Below are positions 1-5,730 of a stretch of DNA of 10,923 bases, piece by piece. The DNA comes from Nanobdellota archaeon (GTDB lineage Archaea > Nanobdellota > Nanobdellia > Woesearchaeales > GW2011-AR15). The stretch covers positions 1-10,923 of the forward strand of contig JAHIYL010000004.1 in NCBI GenBank assembly GCA_018815145.1, read 5' to 3'. A model generated the notes under the pieces. That model saw nothing but the letters and a program-made list of their open reading frames with translations. It searched no databases and was not told the DNA's origin. Every line of letters starts with the position of its first letter. The first letter of the stretch is position 1. The translations under genes and the position numbers were made by a program.

Positions 1-72
1 ATTTGCTGCTGTTGTATTTCTACCTATATATTTTTTTGCTGTTGCTGTATGTGTTTGTACTTTTGCGTCCAT
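1..72 (-). CDS. N-terminal fragment of an unrecognised protein, continues past the left edge
   Basis: Only the first 24 codons are present: an ATG at 72-70 followed by residues starting MDAKVQTHTATAKKYIGRN. The start is supported by a strong Shine-Dalgarno sequence, AAGGAGG at 89-83, ten bases before the ATG, and by a TATA box about 200 bases upstream. The visible residues are rich in Thr, Ala and Lys, with no hydrophobic signal, and I do not recognise a family. The gene appears to be transcribed with a long G/C-rich leader that may regulate it. The fragment is short, so chance cannot be excluded, but ribosome site plus promoter make a real gene likely. Confidence 0.55.
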   Translation of the reverse strand, partial: MDAKVQTHTATAKKYIGRNTTAAN

Positions 73-82
73 TTGTACCAAG

Positions 83-89
83 CCTCCTT
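83..89 (-). promoter_or_regulatory. Ribosome binding site AAGGAGG
   Basis: On the minus strand AAGGAGG lies ten bases before the ATG at 72. It is one of the two best Shine-Dalgarno matches in the window and fixes the start of the gene leaving the left edge. Confidence 0.7.
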
Positions 90-247
90 CCTTATCGGAT
101 TTTATTTCAGAGTGCCCTTAATTATGGGCAAATGCCTTTTTGCTGAAGTGCACAAAGACACGCCCCAGGCACCGGAGCCCATGGGATCCCTGCTAATCTC
201 TGGCCGGAATCCACGGAATCGTGGTTTACGAGGACCTTCCTGCTTTT
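90..247 (-). ncRNA. Candidate structured 5' leader RNA or stand-alone RNA
   Basis: This stretch is clearly richer in G and C than the surrounding DNA, most of all from about 147 to 240, and contains several inverted repeats: CCACG at 211-215 with CGTGG at 220-224 (four-base loop), TGCCC at 113-117 with GGGCA at 126-130, TGCCT at 133-137 with AGGCA at 167-171, and CCGG at 172-175 with CCGG at 204-207. A TATA box at 268-278 would place the minus-strand start of transcription near 247, just where the G/C-rich part begins, and the far end runs into the ribosome site of the gene starting at 72. A cis-acting leader is therefore the simplest reading. I could not match it to tRNA, 5S rRNA, SRP RNA, RNase P RNA or a riboswitch consensus I know. 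A plus-strand RNA ending in the T-run at 244-250 is the alternative. Confidence 0.4.
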
Positions 248-267
248 TTTCCAAAAACAAGAATTAG

Positions 268-278
268 AATATATAAAA
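268..278 (-). promoter_or_regulatory. Archaeal TATA box for the leader RNA and left-edge gene
   Basis: The minus strand reads TTTTATATATT here. Transcription would start about 25 bases downstream, near 247, at the edge of the G/C-rich structured stretch. The oligo-T tracts after the RPA gene lie upstream of it, as expected for a fresh transcription unit. Confidence 0.5.
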
Positions 279-308
279 CAATGGTTGTATTTAAATGCTG
301 TGCGGGAA

Positions 309-360
309 TGTCCAGTGTGTCCAGTGTATAGGTTCTCGTCTAAAAACTGTGTGTCCAGTG
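309..360. repeat. Short direct repeats of TGTCCAGTG
   Basis: The plus strand carries TGTCCAGTG at 309-317, 318-326 and 352-360. The first two abut, and the second and third extend to an identical 12-mer, GTGTGTCCAGTG, at 315-326 and 349-360. The repeats lie between the RPA stop codon and the TATA box at 268-278, so they could be operator sites for the leftward gene. A relic of local duplication is equally possible. Confidence 0.6.
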
Positions 361-367
361 GGAAAAA
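342..367 (-). terminator. Oligo-T tracts after the RPA gene
   Basis: On the minus strand five T residues follow the RPA stop codon directly (367-363), and a second run of five lies at 346-342. Archaeal RNA polymerase terminates at such oligo-T runs without needing a hairpin, and a separate promoter lies just downstream. The tracts are short, so the call is tentative. Confidence 0.4.
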
Positions 368-1585
368 CTAAATCTTCTCCAGATCATCAAGGTCCAGGAT
401 ATCCTTCTCACTAAGGTCTTCTTCCTCAAGGACTTCATCCTCATCAGCACTGTCATCATCACCTGTAGAGATGTTCAGGACTTCTTCAACATCATTTTCA
501 TCATCTTCCTGGACAGCTGGGACATCTTCTTTTTCTTTCAGAGCTACTGGTTTTTCAGCTCTTTTTTTTGTTACTGCTTTTAGAGGTTCTGCTTTATCTT
601 CTTTATTCTCTTTTTCAAGCCTTTCGATCTCCTGTTCAGGGTCAGGATCCCTAAATACTGTTTGGGCAATGAACTCAATCCTGTCAAACATCTCATTCTT
701 TGATGTCCTCCCTGTGAGTTTCACTATCTGGCCAAGAAGATCATTTTTTATCTCTTCAAAAGAAGCGTCTTTCATGGCAATTATGTCTTCATGTGATTTT
801 TTCACAAGGTTCTGTATCTGGTTTCTCCAGAGTACTACCCGCACAGTCTCTGTGCCATCATCAACAAACAGGTTCATCACATATGCATATGCAGGTTCGA
901 CTTTAGAATGTGTATCACAAAAAAATGCCCCATCTCTGGGTCTTGCTCTTTTGCTGCATTGGGGGCAAACTTCAAAGAATCTGGGATCAAATGCCTGTAC
1001 AATCGTCCCCAATATCTCAACATCACTCTCATTGTCAGAAAGTTCTGCTATCTTTTTTCTTGCCGCGTCACTCCTCTGCTTTACTTCAGGGATGTCTTCA
1101 TCAGGATTAAGTATTATTGTTCCCCTATCTGCTATGTGGATCTCTTTTCCGCCGTTCCTGTTCTCTCTTGCATATGCGGATTCTATCTTTATACCCATAT
1201 TCTCTTCGAGATCTGCTACAATATCTGCCTTATCATTCCATGCAACAACACGGATCACTCCTGTCTCATCCCCAATCAAAAAAGATCCAAGCTTGCCTTT
1301 TCTCTGCTCATTCTCAAATTCCCTTATCTCATAGGCTTTTATAACCCTGGCAACAACATCCACTTTCTTCATTCCAGGAAGAATATCCTTTATCTTGAGC
1401 TTTGCTGATTCATCAATTATCTTCACACCCATCTGATTGGCAATGATGTGTGCTGCTCCTTCTTCACTGATAAGCCCGGACAGCTGCTTTAGCTTCTCTT
1501 CAATTTTTGATTTGATCTCAGAATCTGACAGTCCGGTCTTTTCTTTGATTTTCTGTATGATAACTTCTTTTGGAACCTTGATCAT
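368..1585 (-). CDS. rpa: Archaeal replication protein A (RPA), single-stranded DNA-binding protein
   Basis: The product (405 residues) binds single-stranded DNA in replication and repair. Residues 1-60 form a charged helical domain. Residues about 68-165 form an OB fold with the typical core GKLGSFLIGDETGVIRVVAW (98-116 region). Residues about 188-315 form a second OB fold containing a zinc knuckle, with Cys207, Cys210, Cys223 and His226 as ligands, followed by the strand VRVVLW. The remainder (about 316-405) is a charged, helical then strongly acidic tail ending LDDLEKI, recalling the acidic partner-recruiting tails of bacterial SSB. I chose the ATG at 1585 because GGGGGG lies six bases upstream; an in-frame TTG at 1603 would precede that site. 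It has its own promoter and is not functionally linked to the surface gene cluster upstream. The stop is TAG. Confidence 0.93.
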   Translation of the reverse strand: MIKVPKEVIIQKIKEKTGLSDSEIKSKIEEKLKQLSGLISEEGAAHIIANQMGVKIIDESAKLKIKDILPGMKKVDVVARVIKAYEIREFENEQRKGKLGSFLIGDETGVIRVVAWNDKADIVADLEENMGIKIESAYARENRNGGKEIHIADRGTIILNPDEDIPEVKQRSDAARKKIAELSDNESDVEILGTIVQAFDPRFFEVCPQCSKRARPRDGAFFCDTHSKVEPAYAYVMNLFVDDGTETVRVVLWRNQIQNLVKKSHEDIIAMKDASFEEIKNDLLGQIVKLTGRTSKNEMFDRIEFIAQTVFRDPDPEQEIERLEKENKEDKAEPLKAVTKKRAEKPVALKEKEDVPAVQEDDENDVEEVLNISTGDDDSADEDEVLEEEDLSEKDILDLDDLEKI

Positions 1586-1591
1586 GAATAT

Positions 1592-1597
1592 CCCCCC
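1592..1597 (-). promoter_or_regulatory. Ribosome binding site deciding the RPA start
   Basis: A run of six G residues on the minus strand lies six bases before the ATG at 1585. It makes that ATG the start and rules against the upstream TTG at 1603, from which this site would be inside the coding region. Confidence 0.6.
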
Positions 1598-1611
1598 TAA
1601 CAAAGCTTTAC

Positions 1612-1617
1612 AAAAAA
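1612..1617 (-). terminator. Possible oligo-T end of the surface-protein cluster
   Basis: Six T residues on the minus strand, 32 bases after the stop of the last cluster gene. The run lies between the RPA TATA box and its predicted transcription start, so it could end cluster transcripts without affecting RPA mRNA. No supporting hairpin is visible. Confidence 0.3.
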
Positions 1618-1621
1618 TAAA

Positions 1622-1640
1622 GGTATATATAAGTTTTTTT
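1622..1640 (-). promoter_or_regulatory. BRE/TATA promoter of the RPA gene
   Basis: The minus strand reads an A-run followed by CTTATATATACC, an A-rich BRE directly before a TATA box (core about 1632-1625). The predicted start of transcription is near 1602, giving a short leader that just contains the G-run ribosome site before the ATG at 1585. Confidence 0.65.
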
Positions 1641-1648
1641 AATTGGTT

Positions 1649-2791
1649 TCAATCGTTGAACTGTGCAGCGAATTTCAGGACAATGGGTTTTTCTTCGATA
1701 ATATCCAGTTTTGCATTGTAGACAGGTACCATATATTCACTAGCAATGCAGAAGCGGATGATTGATTCATTGAAACCTTCCACAGTAGTTCTCTTGACAC
1801 AGTCTCCTTCATTCCATATGCAGCCTGCATTACAGGGATCCATGTTGCAGTAGTCTTCATTGATATAATCTGCGCAGAGAGTAAAAATTGGCAGCGGACA
1901 GACACCGCAGCTGTCAAATTTGCCTGTCAGTCCATTATATATTCCAATCTTATCTTCATCAAAACATGCATTGTCTTCATATGTAAATGTATCGCAATAG
2001 CCAATGGTAAAGTCATTGAATCTTGAATCATCATCCACAAATCCTCTTACATACTCTTCAGTGATTTCCTTTGTCTCTGCCTCTGTTTCAAGGGCATCAA
2101 TCAGATCATTTGCTTTGTCGATGGATTCTGTGAAGAAATTGAGGTTGAAATTGAAAGATTCATGGAATGATGGATTGACATAATAATATCCAAATTTATG
2201 AGACTCTTCATTCTCTTCAATTTTAACAATTGCACCTGTAATCTCATTATCTGGTTCACTCTCAATATCATTCTGTGATGTCTCACCATAACCTATTTCA
2301 ATAGGGATTTTTTGTTTGGTAATACCTATAATTTCTAATATGTCTTCATTTTGAATAAATTCCAATTTATATTTGCTAATATCCAAAGCATCTTCTTCAA
2401 AATTATTGGCAATATAGTCTTGAAATCTTACATGAAATATTCTTAAAAATTCTTTTTTCAGATCTTCTGTATCAAAGATGCAGTCATCAGATATCAATGA
2501 ATAACCAAAATATTCATTACAATCTATTGAAAAATCCCCCTGCCCAAATTCATAAATGGTTTCTCTCATAGCATTTCTTGCAGATTCATCAACATAAAAA
2601 ACAATTGGTTCAGCTCGTTCATATGTCCTCAAAAGAGCAATCTGTGTCTCACCTATCATCTTGCCAAATTTTATCTGTTTCTGGTTTGCCACAAATAGGG
2701 CAGATGGAAATATCGCTACTAAAAAGAATACTGTCGGCAAAAATGCCCAAAAACTCATGCCACGCTTATTATTCAATCTGTATTTTTTCAT
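1649..2791 (-). CDS. Membrane-anchored extracellular protein with C-terminal Cys-rich cluster
   Basis: No named family is recognised. The 380 residues start with a basic segment ending Lys-Arg-Gly (9-11), then one hydrophobic helix at about 13-35, then a large mostly acidic ectodomain. The stretch after the helix (about 47-83) is amphipathic and includes FYVDESARNAMRETIYEFG, a pattern I associate from memory with uncharacterised DPANN surface proteins. Residues 295-331 hold seven cysteines (295, 298, 306, 315, 320, 324, 331), with Cys-Ile-Trp at 324-326, suggesting a small disulfide-bonded or metal-binding module. It is the last gene of the cluster and overlaps its upstream neighbour by 23 bases, implying translational coupling. 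The Met at residue 12 is a less likely start because it would remove the basic tag. Stop is TGA. Confidence 0.85.
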   Translation of the reverse strand: MKKYRLNNKRGMSFWAFLPTVFFLVAIFPSALFVANQKQIKFGKMIGETQIALLRTYERAEPIVFYVDESARNAMRETIYEFGQGDFSIDCNEYFGYSLISDDCIFDTEDLKKEFLRIFHVRFQDYIANNFEEDALDISKYKLEFIQNEDILEIIGITKQKIPIEIGYGETSQNDIESEPDNEITGAIVKIEENEESHKFGYYYVNPSFHESFNFNLNFFTESIDKANDLIDALETEAETKEITEEYVRGFVDDDSRFNDFTIGYCDTFTYEDNACFDEDKIGIYNGLTGKFDSCGVCPLPIFTLCADYINEDYCNMDPCNAGCIWNEGDCVKRTTVEGFNESIIRFCIASEYMVPVYNAKLDIIEEKPIVLKFAAQFND

Positions 2792-3242
2792 GCTTAATTT
2801 CCATATAAATATTTAACAATTTGATTGTTTCGCCAATTCTTGCAGGAAGTGTTGCTGTCCCTTTGAATAAAGAATTTTTTTGATTGGGATTGCATGGATC
2901 AATTATGAATGGCTTATCATCAATAAGAAGAGTCCAGCATATTTCCTGAGGATATATTTTTGAGAATAACTCATTTAAATAATCTCTCAAAGGATATGAA
3001 TTTCTCGATATATATGATTTTACAATAAGATCAGATAGTGTCAATGTACGATTAACATCTGTATTTAAGAAAGTCACAAATAATTCATCATTGTTCATTT
3101 CAGCTAATTTTGATGATATTTTGTTATTGGCATTTGCATTGACTCCTGCAAAAAGAGCCAAATAGACCAATACGGTTATTCCTAATATAATGAATCCTAA
3201 AAAAAAATCACTCAATGGTTCAAAAAATCCTTTTTTTTTCAT
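2769..3242 (-). CDS. Small single-pass membrane protein with KKKG N-terminus
   Basis: The 157 residues begin MKKKGFFEPLSDFF and have one hydrophobic helix at about 13-33. The rest is predicted outside the cell. Lys-Lys-Gly at 3-5 is placed like a class III (prepilin-type) processing site, but the helix lacks a clear Glu at +5. After the helix come a helical stretch and the segment LFVTFLNTDVNRTLTLSDLIV (54-74 region), which resembles what I remember of uncharacterised DPANN proteins with an LRTPV...ADLI pattern; this is unverified. Only two cysteines are present, 102 and 117, which could form one disulfide. The start overlaps the upstream stop as ATGA, so the two are probably translated in series. 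Function unknown; an accessory subunit of the surface assembly is the inference. Confidence 0.85.
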   Translation of the reverse strand: MKKKGFFEPLSDFFLGFIILGITVLVYLALFAGVNANANNKISSKLAEMNNDELFVTFLNTDVNRTLTLSDLIVKSYISRNSYPLRDYLNELFSKIYPQEICWTLLIDDKPFIIDPCNPNQKNSLFKGTATLPARIGETIKLLNIYMEIKHEKIQIE

Positions 3243-3733
3243 TGCACAATTACCTGACTCTTCAACAGACCTTTATCTAAATAACCATTTCTATAAATCA
3301 AGACATATCTTCTTTCATTCGACACTTCAAAATCCTTGAGATATATTTGATTTTCCCATATCTTTGCTTTCATTTCATTAATGTACATCTGGTACAATTT
3401 TCCGGTGTAGACGTCCTTTAGGTCCAGTTTTGCCGAGATCATTCGGTTATTATTTTCAAAGGATTGTTCTATCAGTGTAGTATTGAAATTTGTAAGATTA
3501 ATGGTCCCTGGATACGTCCTTCCTGTTGATTTATCCTGATAAGCAAGCATATTTGGTGAATAAAGCAATCGTTTATTCATAATAACATTTTCAATGCCCC
3601 GTGTATCTAGACTTAAAGAAAATATATTCCCAAATATGACAAATTTTATGAAAACCACCATAATTACCATTATTAGCAGCCTTATGCTTACATATGAAAA
3701 AAATTCAGTGGTTTCACTGGCTTTTTTATCCAT
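3239..3733 (-). CDS. Small single-pass membrane protein with DKKA N-terminus
   Basis: The 164 residues begin MDKKASETTEFFSY and have a hydrophobic helix at about 16-37, followed by a cysteine-free ectodomain that looks beta-rich. A distinctive segment, RLLYSPNMLAYQDKSTGRTY at 55-74, joins an Asn-Met pair to a Thr-Gly-Arg turn and is the best handle for finding relatives. The gene is joined to the next by an ATGA overlap and starts seven bases after the upstream stop. The Lys-Lys-Ala tag matches those of its neighbours. I do not recognise a named family; a pilus-like minor subunit or envelope scaffold component is inferred from context only. Confidence 0.85.
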   Translation of the reverse strand: MDKKASETTEFFSYVSIRLLIMVIMVVFIKFVIFGNIFSLSLDTRGIENVIMNKRLLYSPNMLAYQDKSTGRTYPGTINLTNFNTTLIEQSFENNNRMISAKLDLKDVYTGKLYQMYINEMKAKIWENQIYLKDFEVSNERRYVLIYRNGYLDKGLLKSQVIVQ

Positions 3734-3740
3734 TTTTACA

Positions 3741-4181
3741 TCAGTTGATTAATCTTGAAACAGGTTCTATCCGATTTTCTTTTTTTTCAAATACTAAAGG
3801 TGTATATAGTTTATCATCAATTTTCACATTGGGAGTAAGTTCACCATAAATAAACTCTGTTTCAGCATCTTCACTAAAATAGGCACATTTCTCTCCAAAT
3901 TCATCAAAAACACACACTCTTCCTTCTTCAAACCTAAATGAAAAACTGAGTTTATTCTGCGGATATGCCACTATCATATCATTTGGAGATGCATAGATAG
4001 TATCAACAAGAAGAGCAATGTCTTTTGCTAGGTATTCTTTCTCAAAACTCAAGTCATTATATTGGTCCTTTACAATCTGGATCATTAAGACTATTGCAAA
4101 TATTGAAATGACCAGACCAATTATGTATACATAAGTCTTTTGTTCTGATGTTTCTGCTTTTTTATTGAATTGTCTAGCCAT
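3741..4181 (-). CDS. Small single-pass membrane protein with NKKAE N-terminus
   Basis: The 146 residues carry NKKAE at 6-10, a polar stretch, then a hydrophobic helix at about 17-36. The helix leads into a conserved-looking segment, YLAKDIALLVDTIYASPNDM at 50-69, followed by beta strands and two cysteines (90 and 99) that could form a disulfide hairpin. The segment resembles patterns I remember in uncharacterised DPANN membrane proteins, where Ala-Arg/Lys-Asp-Ile-Ala precedes a Leu-Tyr-Ala-Ser turn; this is memory, not a search. The start overlaps the stop of the upstream gene by eight bases. No other in-frame ATG lies near the N-terminus. Stop is TGA. Function unknown. Confidence 0.85.
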   Translation of the reverse strand: MARQFNKKAETSEQKTYVYIIGLVISIFAIVLMIQIVKDQYNDLSFEKEYLAKDIALLVDTIYASPNDMIVAYPQNKLSFSFRFEEGRVCVFDEFGEKCAYFSEDAETEFIYGELTPNVKIDDKLYTPLVFEKKENRIEPVSRLIN

Positions 4182-4653
4182 TTTCTAAAGCAACCCAATA
4201 TTCGTTATCATTAGGATATTCTATAAGTAAAATCCTATATGTTTTAAATTCATCATTTGTAGAGATTTGAAAATGATCCTTAATGTGATAATTGATAATC
4301 TTGCAGTATTTGACCAGATCATTTCCTGATTCAAGATCTGAACAGTCTTCTTTCTGGCAAAGACAGATACACCCTTTATCTTTGTCAGGACACGAGAAAA
4401 TATCTTCTTTATCAAATCCAATTATCCTATAATCTTCTGTGTTTATCATAATGTCTTTACTGATTTCATTAAAATCAGGATCCAGATGCTGTATTGCCTG
4501 CTGGACTTCTGAAAGAGCATTTAACGGCCCTTCTGATTTGGGCCCGAAGATTACATTATATGTAGTAGAACACAGATTGAGTGCCAGTACCAAGGCTATT
4601 GCAAATAAGATTATGTCAAGTACATGTCCCCAGACAATCGCTTTTTTTTTCAT
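4174..4653 (-). CDS. Small single-pass membrane protein with a CxCxC cysteine patch
   Basis: The 159 residues begin MKKKAIVWGHVLDIILFA, with the hydrophobic helix at about 7-29 directly after the Lys-Lys-Ala tag. The ectodomain carries a tight cysteine patch at 88-104 (Cys88, 95, 97, 99, 104), in which three cysteines alternate as Cys-Ile-Cys-Leu-Cys; Cys28 and Cys117 are extra. The patch could be a disulfide knot or a metal site. The rest is acidic and ends with predicted beta strands and a Tyr-Trp pair. The reading frame closes with TAG inside the next gene's start region (eight-base overlap). It starts 17 bases after the prepilin-like gene. No named family recognised. Confidence 0.85.
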   Translation of the reverse strand: MKKKAIVWGHVLDIILFAIALVLALNLCSTTYNVIFGPKSEGPLNALSEVQQAIQHLDPDFNEISKDIMINTEDYRIIGFDKEDIFSCPDKDKGCICLCQKEDCSDLESGNDLVKYCKIINYHIKDHFQISTNDEFKTYRILLIEYPNDNEYWVALENG

Positions 4654-4670
4654 GATTCATATGGAAATTA

Positions 4671-4961
4671 TTATTCACATTTGGTCACTGGTTCAAACAA
4701 AGTATATATCAATCTTCCATTTTTCAAAACACATATAGCATTATAGTTGGCAATACACTTCATATCTCCTATAGTCTCACAACCTTGTGACTCCATTGAA
4801 TCCTTTATTGATTGTTTTGTAAAAAAATCAAGTCCTGCTATAGCATCTTTTCCTGGACCCAAACCCAAAAGCCATAGAATTAATCCTACTGCAACCAAAA
4901 CTGCAATAAGACTCAGAATAATTTCCATTGCAGTGTACCCCTTCCTTTTGATTGTTTTCAT
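4671..4961 (-). CDS. Type IV prepilin-like protein (class III signal peptide, Glu at +5)
   Basis: The 96-residue product begins MKTIKRKGYTAMEIILSLIA. Gly8 directly follows a basic leader and Glu13 sits at position +5 of the predicted mature chain, followed by an unbroken hydrophobic helix to about residue 33. This is the standard prepilin peptidase (PibD/FlaK-type) site of archaeal and bacterial type IV pilins. The small C-terminal part has four cysteines (61, 69, 77, 95). It is the only cluster member with the full motif, so it may be the pilin-like core or the initiating pseudopilin. I prefer the ATG at 4961 to the one at 4970 because AAGGAGG (4977-4971) directly abuts the latter and is nine bases from the former. 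That ribosome site overlaps the stop of the upstream gene. Confidence 0.85.
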   Translation of the reverse strand: MKTIKRKGYTAMEIILSLIAVLVAVGLILWLLGLGPGKDAIAGLDFFTKQSIKDSMESQGCETIGDMKCIANYNAICVLKNGRLIYTLFEPVTKCE

Positions 4962-4970
4962 CTTAATCAT

Positions 4971-4977
4971 CCTCCTT
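4971..4977 (-). promoter_or_regulatory. Ribosome binding site deciding the prepilin-like start
   Basis: AAGGAGG on the minus strand overlaps the upstream TAA stop (4978-4976) and directly touches an ATG at 4970. With no spacer that ATG is unlikely to be used; the in-frame ATG at 4961, nine bases downstream, is the likely start. Confidence 0.65.
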
Positions 4978-5728
4978 ATTGAATATAAATAAATGTTGAA
5001 TTTAAATCTTTTTGCTCATTTATTTTTAAAGTATCCATATTAATCTCACCTAAAAAAATTCCTCCATTTGAATTTGTCTTGAACCAGTCAACATCATAAT
5101 CGATTTTGTCAATAAATATCCCCTCAAATTCATTTGAAAAATCAAATGGTCTAATATTCAATGTATTTTCATCATCTAATTTTTTTCCCCAAAGTATGTT
5201 TGTGTATTCAAGCTGCTCCTTCCAATCCTCATCAACAAAAAGATAAAACACAAAATCATCATTCTCAATTTTTCCAAGAATCATTCCTTCAATCACACCA
5301 TTATTCGGATCAAGGTTGTTGGTGATCTGTATCTTGATTGATTCTTTAAGCAATTTCTGCATTTCTTCAATAGTGGGATCATCAATTTTTTCAATGACAC
5401 TGGGGTCAACATAGATGCCTTCAAATTGGATACCGTCATAATATCCATGCGAAAAAAAAGTCACAAGCTTTCCAAAATAATAAATATCCTGTTTTAATCC
5501 ATTGAACCTAGATAGGTCGCGAGTTGCCTTTTTTATGTTGATAAAAACATCAGATGTATCATCTGAATAATCATTATTCTCTATCCATTGTTCAGGTTCT
5601 TTGGTAAAATATGTGTATCCTGGGTCAGATGTTTTTTGATTTATAATAACAACAGCCAAAACCACAATAATGAATGCAGCACTAGCCAGAGAAATGTAAA
5701 TGATCTGCTTTTTTGAAATTTTTTTCAT
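4976..5728 (-). CDS. Membrane-anchored extracellular protein, cysteine-free
   Basis: The 250 residues begin MKKISKKQIIYISLASAAF with one hydrophobic helix at about 9-29. The remainder is acidic, without a single cysteine, and seems mixed alpha/beta with many aromatic and Asp residues. It differs from most neighbours in lacking a Lys-Lys-Ala or Lys-Lys-Gly tag (Lys-Lys-Gln precedes the helix), so it may be a plain signal-anchor protein rather than a processed pilin-like one. It starts two bases after the upstream stop, and its own stop overlaps the ribosome site of the prepilin-like gene, so it sits within the same transcript. No named family recognised. Confidence 0.85.
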   Translation of the reverse strand: MKKISKKQIIYISLASAAFIIVVLAVVIINQKTSDPGYTYFTKEPEQWIENNDYSDDTSDVFINIKKATRDLSRFNGLKQDIYYFGKLVTFFSHGYYDGIQFEGIYVDPSVIEKIDDPTIEEMQKLLKESIKIQITNNLDPNNGVIEGMILGKIENDDFVFYLFVDEDWKEQLEYTNILWGKKLDDENTLNIRPFDFSNEFEGIFIDKIDYDVDWFKTNSNGGIFLGEINMDTLKINEQKDLNSTFIYIQ

Positions 5729-5730
5729 TT

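Noticed and set aside
90..247. tRNA, 5S rRNA, SRP RNA or RNase P RNA
   Set aside because: No T-loop consensus, no SRP domain S motif and no conserved RNase P core could be found on either strand by eye.
49..267. Plus-strand frame of 72 codons over the G/C-rich island
   Set aside because: No ribosome site or promoter, low-complexity content, and it runs antisense through the left-edge gene's start and leader.
309..360. CRISPR array
   Set aside because: Repeats are only 9-12 bases long and spacing is irregular (adjacent, then 34 bases).
129..370. Open frame continuing about 80 codons past the RPA TAG stop on the minus strand
   Set aside because: It crosses the oligo-T tracts, the short repeats and a TATA box, has no sensible start, and RPA already ends in a typical acidic tail. 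The G/C-rich part is better explained by RNA structure.
471..1334. Plus-strand frame of 287 codons opposite the RPA gene
   Set aside because: Ser/Phe-rich translation typical of the complement of a Glu/Lys/Asp-rich gene; RPA on the other strand has clear domains.
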